This document shows positions 1 through 7,800 of a DNA stretch of 13,313 nt, piece after piece. Each line of letters begins with the position of its first letter. Position 1 is the first letter of the stretch. A program made the position numbers and the translations under genes. The DNA is from Bacteroidales bacterium UBA6117. Its GTDB lineage: Bacteria; Bacteroidota; Bacteroidia; Bacteroidales; VadinHA17. The stretch spans positions 91,353 through 104,665 of the forward strand of contig DIWB01000013.1 of NCBI GenBank assembly GCA_002428385.1, read 5' to 3'. The notes beneath the pieces were generated by a model that made no database searches, was not told where the DNA came from, and saw nothing but the letters and a program-made list of their open reading frames with translations.

Positions 1-485
1 TTGCTCCCAGCAAGACATTCAACGTGGCAGGTCTTTCTACATCTGCCGTGGTCATTTCGAATCCGGTACTCAGGAAATATTTCAAGTCGAAGATAGATCA
101 TCTTCATATCGGCAACGGGAATATCTTTGGTACAGTATCGTCAATAGCCGCATATTCGGAAGGCCGGGAATGGCTTTCCAGCCTTCTGGAATATATAGAA
201 GGTAATGTCAGTTGTGTGATGGACTACTGCAGGGAATTCATACCCGAAATCATACCTGCCCGGCCGGAGGCCACATACATGATATGGCTCGATTGCAGGA
301 AACTTGGCATGACAGGTAAGGAGCTGAATGAGTTTTTCGTCAGCAAGGCAGGGGTGGGACTGAATGAAGGCTCATCCTTCGGACCAGGTGGAGAAGGTTT
401 CATGAGAATGAACCTGGGAACCACCCGGAACAGGATAATGAAGGCGATGGAGCAGATACGCAAGGCAGTTGAATCAGTTAGATAA
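1..485 (+). CDS. PatB/MalY-type PLP-dependent C-S lyase (cystathionine beta-lyase family), 3' part
   Basis: Only the last 160 or so codons of a fold-type I aminotransferase-like gene are present; the reading frame is open from base 3 and the 5' end lies outside the window. The first visible residues, APSKTFNVAGL, are the pyridoxal-phosphate lysine motif of the PatB/MalY family, with the Schiff-base lysine at bases 12-14. Near the C-terminus, FMRMNLGTTRNRI contains the arginine that normally binds the substrate carboxylate. Family members cleave cystathionine or other cysteine S-conjugates to a thiol, pyruvate and ammonia in the cytoplasm, so methionine synthesis or general C-S lyase activity is likely; the exact substrate cannot be read from this fragment. 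The gene ends 11 bp before carA on the same strand, so the two are probably cotranscribed. Class assignment is firm, precise function less so. Confidence 0.9.
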   Translation, partial: APSKTFNVAGLSTSAVVISNPVLRKYFKSKIDHLHIGNGNIFGTVSSIAAYSEGREWLSSLLEYIEGNVSCVMDYCREFIPEIIPARPEATYMIWLDCRKLGMTGKELNEFFVSKAGVGLNEGSSFGPGGEGFMRMNLGTTRNRIMKAMEQIRKAVESVR

Positions 486-496
486 TAATAAATCAG

Positions 497-1579
497 ATGA
501 ATAGCAGAATTAGAATAAAACTCACTCTCGAGGATGGCACCATTTATAATGGATGGTCGTTCGGGGCTCCTGTTCCGGCAGCGGGTGAAGTTGTCTTCAA
601 CACAGCCATGACAGGCTATCCGGAAAGCCTCACCGATCCTTCGTACAAAGGGCAGATACTTTGCCTGACATATCCGCTTGTCGGCAATTATGGTGCGCCG
701 GCATTGAGTGAGGAGAACAACCTGTATAGTTTCTATGAATCCTCCTCAATCCATATCTCGGGGCTGATTGTGTCGGATTACTCATCGGAATACAGTCACT
801 GGAATGCAAGCGAGAGCCTGGGTGAATGGCTTGGACGGAACAATATTCCCGGGGTTTATGGCATCGACACCAGGGCGCTTACAAAAAGGATACGTGAAAA
901 AGGAGTGATGCTTGGGAAACTGGAACCTGAAGGTTCAGTGACAGATTTCTACGATCCCAACAGGACCAACCTTGTTGCCGGGGTCAGTACCAGGGAGATC
1001 AAAAGATATGGAACGGGAAAATACAGGATAATGCTTGTCGACTGCGGAGTCAAGTATAATATAATAAGGAATCTGCTTAAGAGGGATACTACAATTATAA
1101 GAGTGCCATGGGATTATGATTACAGCAGGGAAGAATACGACGGGCTGTTCCTTACAAACGGTCCTGGCGATCCCAAAATGTGCTCCATAACGATTGAGCA
1201 CATAAAAGAATCATTTTCAGATACAAAGCCCATCTTCGGGATTTGTCTTGGCAACCAGTTGATGGCGCTGGCATCGGGAGCCGATACCTACAAGCTTAAA
1301 TACGGACACAGAAGTCACAACCAGCCGGTTATCAAAGCAGGCACGGACAAAGCCTGCATCACTTCACAGAATCACGGGTATGCCGTCAATAATGAAACCC
1401 TTCCGGCCGAATGGGAACCCCTCTTTATCAATCTGAACGACAACACCAATGAAGGCATGCGTCACAGGACAAGACCGTTCTTCTCAACCCAGTTCCATCC
1501 TGAGGCTTCCGGCGGACCGACCGATACCGATTTCCTGTTTGATGAATTCATTGAAAACATCCGGCTCGCTAAATCATAG
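497..1579 (+). CDS. carA: Carbamoyl-phosphate synthase small (glutaminase) subunit
   Basis: CarA hydrolyses glutamine and passes ammonia to CarB, which makes carbamoyl phosphate for arginine and pyrimidines. The protein has 360 residues, close to the family length. The N-terminal CPSase domain covers about residues 5-140 (AGEVVFNTAMTGYPE, DPSYKGQI), and the class I glutamine amidotransferase domain about 176-355. The catalytic triad is intact: Cys250 in FGICLGNQ, His334 and Glu336 in QFHPEASGGP; QNHGYAV is also present. The ATG follows 11 bp after the lyase gene with no separate promoter visible, so carA probably shares that transcript. It converges on argH, and its partner carB lies more than 3 kb away behind argRGH. 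Several stretches (residues 309-320 FINLNDNTNEGM; 344-350 TDFLFDE) resemble the animal CPS I/III N-terminal half more than E. coli CarA as I recall them, but the cysteine that human CPS1 lacks is retained. Confidence 0.97.
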   Translation: MNSRIRIKLTLEDGTIYNGWSFGAPVPAAGEVVFNTAMTGYPESLTDPSYKGQILCLTYPLVGNYGAPALSEENNLYSFYESSSIHISGLIVSDYSSEYSHWNASESLGEWLGRNNIPGVYGIDTRALTKRIREKGVMLGKLEPEGSVTDFYDPNRTNLVAGVSTREIKRYGTGKYRIMLVDCGVKYNIIRNLLKRDTTIIRVPWDYDYSREEYDGLFLTNGPGDPKMCSITIEHIKESFSDTKPIFGICLGNQLMALASGADTYKLKYGHRSHNQPVIKAGTDKACITSQNHGYAVNNETLPAEWEPLFINLNDNTNEGMRHRTRPFFSTQFHPEASGGPTDTDFLFDEFIENIRLAKS

Positions 1580-1634
1580 AACTTTCAGCAGGGCAATCTG
1601 CAGCTTTATTGGTCCGGCGGCCAGAATCCACGGT

Positions 1635-2972
1635 CTATTTATTTTTCAGCATCCCGGCAATCAGTTCTCCTGATGGTAAAGAGTTGAAGCATTTCATCCT
1701 TTCCCTGAACAACTTCCTCACCTCATCGTTGCAGAGATTCCCGATACTGCCTTCATGGACATATTCAGACAGGGATGTAACCTCGAATACCTTCTTCCCT
1801 ATCATGGATGAAACCGCTTTATAGGCATCACGGAAAGGGACACCCTCCCTGACAAGCCGGTTGGCTTCCTCGGTGCTGTAAATCGGATTATAAAGAGGAT
1901 TACCGGCAACGTTGTCATTTACCCTGATGTTTTCAAGCATCACGACGGCCATGGCAATACATTCTTTAAGCTCAGCGAAAGCATTGAATATCATTTGCTT
2001 CAGTAACTGAAGATCCCTGTTGTATCCCGATGGCAGACCTGTGACAAGCAATGAAACCTGACCGGGGAGCGACTGCAGTATATGCGTTCTGCCCCTGATC
2101 AGTTCGAAGGCATCAGGATTTCTCTTCTGGGGCATTATGCTCGATCCGGTTATGAATTCGTCGGGGAAATCAATAAACCGGAACTCTGCCGTCATAAACA
2201 GACAAACTTCTGCAGAAAACCTTGCAAGGGTCTGAGCCGCCGAAGCAATTGCTGAAGCGACTGCAAGCTCTGCCTTTCCGCGGCTCAGGCTGGCATAGGC
2301 GGAGTTGTAAAGCAGGCCGCCAAAATCAAGAAGTTCTGTTGTGAGACTTCTGTCGAGGGGCAGCGATGTCCCGTAACCCGCTCCGGTTCCGAGCGGATTG
2401 CGGTCAATAACAGCCCGGGCCGATCCGAGGATCAGGAGGTCGTCAGCAAGCGACTCTGCCCAGGAGCCGAACCAGAGTCCGAATGAAGACACCATTGCCG
2501 GCTGCATATGGGTATAACCCGGGATCAGCTTATCCTTGTGCTGTTCGCTGAGCTCCTGAAGTTTGTTGAACAACCTCTCAAGATCAGCGGCAAGGGAATC
2601 GATCGCGTTACGAGTCCAAAGCCTCAGATCGACAAGCACCTGGTCGTTCCTCGACCGGCCGGTATGTATCTTTTTACCGGTATCACCGATTAAATCGGTA
2701 AGCTCTTTTTCGACCTGAGAATGTATATCCTCAACTCCCTCCTCAATTATAAGATCTCCTTTCACGGCCTTTTCGTAAAGTGCCGCAAATCCCTTCAGAA
2801 GTTCATCCTTTTCTGCCGTTGTAATCAGGCCTGTTTTCGCAAGCATTATCGCGTGAGCCATCGATCCGGCAATATCCCATTCAGCAAGACGCAGATCCGC
2901 AGTCCTGTCGCCAGCCGAGGTGAATTCTATCACCCTTGGATCGGGAACTGCGTCTTTTTTCCAGAGTTTCAT
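1635..2972 (-). CDS. argH: Argininosuccinate lyase
   Basis: ArgH splits argininosuccinate into arginine and fumarate, the last step of arginine synthesis, as a cytoplasmic homotetramer. At 445 residues it has normal family length. Superfamily motifs are intact: HTGRSRND at 103-110, the catalytic-histidine region TH155MQPA, and the fumarase/aspartase signature GSSIMPQKRNP at 276-286, whose serine is on the flexible catalytic loop. It is the last gene of the probable argR-argG-argH operon; 38 bp separate it from argG. No Shine-Dalgarno sequence precedes the ATG. Its 3' end faces carA across 55 bp in which no convincing terminator hairpin is visible, so read-through would be antisense to carA. 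Confidence 0.97.
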   Translation of the reverse strand: MKLWKKDAVPDPRVIEFTSAGDRTADLRLAEWDIAGSMAHAIMLAKTGLITTAEKDELLKGFAALYEKAVKGDLIIEEGVEDIHSQVEKELTDLIGDTGKKIHTGRSRNDQVLVDLRLWTRNAIDSLAADLERLFNKLQELSEQHKDKLIPGYTHMQPAMVSSFGLWFGSWAESLADDLLILGSARAVIDRNPLGTGAGYGTSLPLDRSLTTELLDFGGLLYNSAYASLSRGKAELAVASAIASAAQTLARFSAEVCLFMTAEFRFIDFPDEFITGSSIMPQKRNPDAFELIRGRTHILQSLPGQVSLLVTGLPSGYNRDLQLLKQMIFNAFAELKECIAMAVVMLENIRVNDNVAGNPLYNPIYSTEEANRLVREGVPFRDAYKAVSSMIGKKVFEVTSLSEYVHEGSIGNLCNDEVRKLFRERMKCFNSLPSGELIAGMLKNK

Positions 2973-3010
2973 CTTTATCAGGTAATTAACACGGTGAACA
3001 TATTCCTAAA

Positions 3011-4243
3011 TCAGCGTTTTTTGCATGCTTCAATAATAGCGCGGTGAGCCATAAGCCTTATCGCATTGATCCTTATGAATCCCTTGCTGTCGGTCTGGTC
3101 AAAGCCTCCTTCGATATCCATGCTCGAGAGCTCCTTATTGTAAAGTGATGAGGGGGATTCTCTACCTTCGATTATAACGTTGCCCTTGTACAGACAGAGA
3201 TGAACGCTTCCGTCAATCAGTTCCTGGCTCTTCTCGATTGCAGCCATGAGAAAATCCATTTCGGGGCTGAACCAGAATCCGTAATAGATCAGTTCCGAGA
3301 ACTTTGGGGTAAGCATATTCCTCAGTCTCATCACCTCCCGGTCCATGGCCACCCCTTCCAGATCCATGTGTGCAATGTGCAGCACGGTTGCTGCCGGAGT
3401 CTCATATACACCTCTCGACTTAATGCCTACAAAGCGGTTTTCGACCATGTCGAGCAGGCCGATTCCGTTTTTACCGGCAAGCTCATTCAGATACACATAC
3501 ATCTGGTAAGCGTCTTCCTTTATGGTACCGTCCTCCTTATTTATAAGCTTTACCGGAACACCGTTCTTAAAATGGATTGCCAGCCTGGTCTCCTTGTCGG
3601 GGGCATCCTGCGGCATCACCATTTTTTCGAGAATACTTTTCCGGGCAGTATACATGGGATCCTCGAGAATACCAGCCTCGTGGCTGATATGCATCAGGTT
3701 GTCATCCTCGCTGTAGGGCTTGTCGATACTGGCTTTTACGGGAATGTTCTTCTCAGCAGCATATTTCAGGAGATCAGTCCTGCCCTTGAACCTTTCAAGG
3801 AATTCCCTGTCTTTCCAGGGAGCTATCACTTTTATATCCGGCTTAAGGGCATAATAGCAAAGTTCAAATCTGACCTGGTCATTTCCTTTTCCTGTGGCGC
3901 CGTGTGCCACGCAATTTGCACCTTCGCTAACAGCAGCTTCAATCTGCTTCATTGCAATCAGGGGCCTTGCAAGAGCCGTGCCCAGGAGGTACCTGCCCTC
4001 ATAGACAGCATTTCCCATTATTGCCTTAAAAACGTAGTTCTCAACAAATTCCTTCTTCAGGTCGGCTATTATTACCTTTGAAGCGCCCAGTAGAAGGGCC
4101 TTCTTCCTGCATTCCTCAAAATTATCAGCCTGCCCCACGTCGGCAACAAATGCAATAACCTCATAATCCTTCTCTATCAGCCACTTCAGGATAACCGAAG
4201 TATCCAGGCCGCCGCTGTATGCAAGCACAACTTTCTCTTTCAT
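3011..4243 (-). CDS. argG: Argininosuccinate synthase
   Basis: ArgG joins citrulline and aspartate using ATP, releasing AMP and pyrophosphate, to give argininosuccinate. The 410-residue protein starts with the N-type ATP pyrophosphatase P-loop, AYSGGLDTSV at residues 8-17, followed by the family motif HGATGKGNDQVRFE at 114-127 and the substrate-binding stretch KPYSEDDNLMHISHE around 179-193. These are complete and in the family order, so the enzyme should be active. It is the middle gene of the arg operon, 27 bp downstream of argR and 38 bp upstream of argH. A 293-codon open frame on the opposite strand inside this gene is a shadow, not a gene. Confidence 0.97.
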   Translation of the reverse strand: MKEKVVLAYSGGLDTSVILKWLIEKDYEVIAFVADVGQADNFEECRKKALLLGASKVIIADLKKEFVENYVFKAIMGNAVYEGRYLLGTALARPLIAMKQIEAAVSEGANCVAHGATGKGNDQVRFELCYYALKPDIKVIAPWKDREFLERFKGRTDLLKYAAEKNIPVKASIDKPYSEDDNLMHISHEAGILEDPMYTARKSILEKMVMPQDAPDKETRLAIHFKNGVPVKLINKEDGTIKEDAYQMYVYLNELAGKNGIGLLDMVENRFVGIKSRGVYETPAATVLHIAHMDLEGVAMDREVMRLRNMLTPKFSELIYYGFWFSPEMDFLMAAIEKSQELIDGSVHLCLYKGNVIIEGRESPSSLYNKELSSMDIEGGFDQTDSKGFIRINAIRLMAHRAIIEACKKR

Positions 4244-4270
4244 CGTTCTGTTTATATTAGGTACTTTGAT

Positions 4271-4786
4271 TTAAGTATTGAATTTTCTTCCGGGATTGAC
4301 TTCCGGGCTTCGCGGTCGGATATGGCCGTGGAGCCCCGGCATTATAATCTCAAGGCAGTTATGAACCTGTTTCAGACTGATGCCGTTTCTCGGTATCAAC
4401 AGAATTGTATCATCGCCTGCTATCGTTCCGGCAATTTCATACCTGCGTGAATTATCAATGAAATATGCAGTGGCATTTGCATGTCCGGGGATTGTGCGGA
4501 TCACCATCAGGCCCTTTGCCTCGACAATCCCGCGGACAACCGATAACATGTTCATCACGGAACCAGGTTCGGCAGAAGAGGAGTCCGGGCTGGTAAGTGA
4601 ATACCTGTAGCTGCCTTCCCCGTCGGGTATCCTGCTGACACCCAGCTGCCGCAGGTCGCGCGACAATGTTGCCTGAGTGCAGATAATCCCGTTACCTTTC
4701 AGTTTCCTGAGCAAGGCCTCCTGGGAGGTGATATTCTCCCCCGTTATTATCTTTTCTATTGCCAGGAGTCTTAAGGCCTTCTGCAT
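4271..4786 (-). CDS. argR: Arginine repressor (ArgR/AhrC family)
   Basis: ArgR is the hexameric arginine-responsive transcription factor of arginine genes. With the start chosen here it has 171 residues: an N-terminal winged helix (about 1-65) with the recognition-helix motif TQATLSRDLRQLG at 37-49, and a C-terminal oligomerisation/arginine-binding domain with GTIAGDDTILL at 120-130. An in-frame ATG 21 bp upstream (4807) would add seven residues. I prefer 4786 because from there the protein lines up without gaps with the start of B. subtilis AhrC as I recall it, and because a perfect -7 element overlaps the upstream ATG, which would place that codon outside the transcript. The last 22 residues (PGLHGHIRPRSPEVNPGRKFNT is that tail; it begins at Pro150) extend past the usual family end. 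It is the first gene of argRGH and divergent from carB; operators lie across its start. Confidence 0.93.
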   Translation of the reverse strand: MQKALRLLAIEKIITGENITSQEALLRKLKGNGIICTQATLSRDLRQLGVSRIPDGEGSYRYSLTSPDSSSAEPGSVMNMLSVVRGIVEAKGLMVIRTIPGHANATAYFIDNSRRYEIAGTIAGDDTILLIPRNGISLKQVHNCLEIIMPGLHGHIRPRSPEVNPGRKFNT

Positions 4787-4797
4787 ATTTATGCATT
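4780..4797. promoter_or_regulatory. ARG-box-like operator 1 (perfect TGCAT-N4-ATGCA dyad)
   Basis: The core TGCATATTTATGCA at 4782-4795 is an inverted repeat with 5-bp half-sites and a 4-bp A/T spacer. The classical ARG box has the same layout, with TGAAT and ATTCA half-sites. The box covers the chosen argR start codon (4784-4786), so bound ArgR would block argR transcription or initiation. That it is an ArgR site is inferred from position, geometry and the adjacent regulator gene. Confidence 0.65.
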
Positions 4798-4800
4798 TTT

Positions 4801-4818
4801 TTTGCAAATATATACATA
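4801..4818. promoter_or_regulatory. ARG-box-like operator 2 (degenerate, 21 bp from operator 1)
   Basis: The core TGCAAATATATACA at 4803-4816 matches operator 1's half-sites at all but two positions. The two 18-bp boxes are separated by exactly 3 bp, giving 21 bp centre to centre; this is the known spacing of paired E. coli ARG boxes, where one ArgR hexamer binds two boxes on one helix face. It overlaps the candidate argR -7 element at 4805-4812. Confidence 0.6.
4805..4812 (-). promoter_or_regulatory. Candidate -7 element of the argR-argG-argH promoter
   Basis: Read on the minus strand this is TATATTTG, a full match to the Bacteroidota -7 consensus TAnnTTTG. It would place the transcription start roughly at 4797-4801, a dozen or so bases before the ATG at 4786. 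No TTTG is found at the expected -33 distance, so the promoter is either weak or only half-recognised. It lies wholly inside operator 2, which fits repression. Confidence 0.5.
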
Positions 4819-4853
4819 TTTTTTATTCGGAGGTCATATTTGGAAATTTGTTA

Positions 4854-4861
4854 TATTTTTG
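4854..4861 (+). promoter_or_regulatory. Candidate -7 element of the carB promoter
   Basis: TATTTTTG matches TAnnTTTG and lies 17 bp before the carB ATG at 4879, leaving only a very short leader. No clear -33 TTTG is seen 17-23 bp upstream. The sequence is A/T-rich, so a chance match is possible. Confidence 0.35.
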
Positions 4862-4878
4862 TTGCCTAAAATGTGCAG

Positions 4879-7800
4879 ATGAGAGATGATATAAAGAAGG
4901 TGGTCATCCTTGGATCAGGAGCGCTCAAGATAGGAGAAGCCGGAGAGTTTGACTATTCCGGTTCCCAGGCCCTCAAGGCTTTGAAGGAAGAGGGTATCGA
5001 GACGATCCTGATAAATCCCAACATCGCAACAGTCCAGACTTCAGAAGAGCTTGCCTCGAAAATCTATTTTCTGCCTGTGACTCCTTATTTTGTCGAGAAG
5101 ATTATTGAAAGGGAGGCTCCCGACGGGATACTGCTTTCGTTCGGGGGGCAGACTGCACTGAACTGCGGGACCGGGTTGTACAGGAGGGGAGTGTTTGAGA
5201 AGTACAATGTTAAAGTGCTGGGCACTCCGGTCGAAGCAATAATCGACACTGAGGACAGGGAGCTTTTCGTGAGAAAGCTTGACGAGATCGGTATCCTTAC
5301 ACCGAAAAGCATAGCTACCGGGAGCATTGAGGAAGCCGTTGAAGCAGCAGGGAAGCTGGGATTCCCGGTTATCATAAGGGCGGCTTTCACGCTTGGCGGT
5401 CAGGGAAGCGGTTTTGCGTCCAATAATGATGAATTGCGGGCGCTTGCATCAAAGGCATTCTCCTATTCCGGCCAGATCCTCATAGAGGAATCGCTGAAAG
5501 GATGGAAGGAAGTGGAGTATGAGGTGGTAAGGGACAGGTTCGACAATTGCATCACCGTGTGCAACATGGAAAACTTCGATCCCCTGGGTATTCACACCGG
5601 CGAGAGCATAGTGGTTGCTCCATCGCAGACACTTACAAACAGTGAGTTTCACAAACTGAGGGAACTCTCCATAAAAATTATCCGTCACATAGGAATAGTG
5701 GGCGAATGCAATGTTCAGTATGCACTCTCGCCCGAATCGGAGGATTACAGGGTTATTGAAGTCAATGCCCGTCTTTCGCGCTCCAGCGCCCTCGCTTCAA
5801 AGGCAACAGGTTATCCGCTGGCTTTTATTGCAGCTAAGCTCGGGCTGGGTTACGGACTGCATGAGCTCAAGAACAATGTTACAGGAAAGACAAGCGCCTG
5901 TTTCGAACCTGCTCTAGATTATATAGTCTGCAAGGTGCCGCGGTGGGACCTCAACAAGTTCAAGGGGGTATCCCATCTCATCGGGAGCAGCATGAAAAGC
6001 GTCGGAGAAGTAATGGCGATAGGGAGGTCGTTCGAGGAGGTGATACAGAAAGCCCTGAGGATGATAGGTCAGGGGATGCATGGTTTCACCGGCAACCTCA
6101 AGCTGGGCTTTGATAATCTCGAAAAAGAGCTGGCCGAACCGACCGACATGAGGATCTTTGTAATTGCCGAGGCTCTTGAGAAAGGAATCTCTGTTGAAAG
6201 GATACATGAGCTTACAAAAATTGACCTTTGGTTCCTGTTCAAACTGAAAAATATAATCTCGGTAAAAGAAGAACTCTGCAGTCATTCTTCCCTCGAATCG
6301 TTGCCCTCAGAACTTTTAATTCAATCCAAGATTTTTGGCTTCAGCGACTTTCAGATAGCCAGGCATGTCCTTAAGTCAGGCACGTCAGCGATCCACCGCG
6401 ATCTTCTCAGGGTTCGCGAACACCGTAAGAAGCTGGGCATTGTACCCTATGTAAAACAGATCGATACCCTGGCAGCGGAATATCCGGCAGTAACCAATTA
6501 CCTGTATCTTACCTATGCCGGCTGTGAGCACGATATACCATTTGACAGAGACGGGAAATCGATAATTGTTCTCGGTTCGGGGGCATACCGCATAGGGTCG
6601 AGCGTGGAGTTCGACTGGTGTTCTGTGAATGCTGCCGATACAATCAGGAAAGAGGGTCTGAGATCGGTCATGATAAACTACAATCCGGAGACTGTCAGCA
6701 CCGACTATGACACTTGCGACAGGCTTTACTTCGATGAGCTGACCTTTGAAAGGGTTCTCGACATCGTCGACCTTGAAGCGCCCGGAGGGGTGATCGTTTC
6801 GATGGGCGGACAGATTCCCAACAATCTGGCAATGCGTCTGCATCAACTTGATATTCAGGTTTTGGGAACTTCTCCCCAATCGATCGACAGGGCTGAAAAC
6901 CGCCACCTTTTCTCGTCGATGTGCGACATGCTGTCTGTTGATCAGCCCCGATGGCAGGAGCTTTCGTCGACCGGCGACATCTTTGAATTCATCGACAGGA
7001 TAGGCTTTCCCGTCCTTATAAGGCCTTCATACGTTCTTTCAGGCGCTGCAATGAATGTGGTCTCCAACAAGAATGAGCTTGTTCACTATCTCGATCTGGC
7101 CACGAGGATATCAAAGCAATATCCTGTTGTGGTCTCGGAGTTTATAGAAAACGCCAAGGAGATTGAAATCGATGCTGTTGCACGCGAAGGTGAAATTATG
7201 GCCTATGCAATAAGCGAGCACGTGGAATTTGCAGGTGTTCATTCGGGTGATGCCACAATGGTCTTTCCTGCACAGAAAATCTATTTCGAGACTGTCAGAA
7301 GGATAAAGCGGATCTCAAGGCAGATATCGAAGGAGCTTAACATTACCGGACCTTTCAATATTCAGTTCCTTGCCAGGGACAACGACATAAAAGTTATAGA
7401 GTGCAACCTCAGGGCAAGCCGCAGCATGCCGTTCGTCTCGAAGGTACTCAGGACGAACCTGATCGAACTTGCCACAAAGGTTATGCTGGGCATACCTGTC
7501 GAAAAGCCTCACAAATCGGTGTTTGAACTGGATTATGTGGGAGTCAAGGCGCCACAGTTCAGTTTTTCGCGGCTTGCCAAGGCCGATCCGGTTCTGGGAG
7601 TCGACATGGCTTCAACGGGAGAAGTGGGCTGCATAGGCGAAGGCTTCTATGAGGCAATCCTTAAAGCCATGTTTTCGGTGGGATACAGGGTTCCAAAAAA
7701 GAGCATACTGCTTTCAACCGGACCAGCAAGGTCGAAAGTTGAACTGCTGAACAGTGCAAGGGCACTCCGCGAAAAAGGACATAAGCTGTATGCAACCAGG

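Noticed and set aside
1588..1601. Possible terminator hairpin GCAG-N6-CTGC between carA and argH
   Set aside because: Only four paired bases and no following U-run on either strand.
2685..2699. Inverted repeat ACCGATT-A-AATCGGT inside argH
   Set aside because: Seven-base arms inside coding sequence; near the chance level for a window of this size.
3200..4081. 293-codon open frame on the plus strand
   Set aside because: It lies wholly antisense to argG, which has complete family motifs; its product shows no recognisable domain.
6385..6906. 173-codon minus-strand open frame
   Set aside because: Antisense shadow of carB in a region of strong CarB conservation; no independent start signal or domain.
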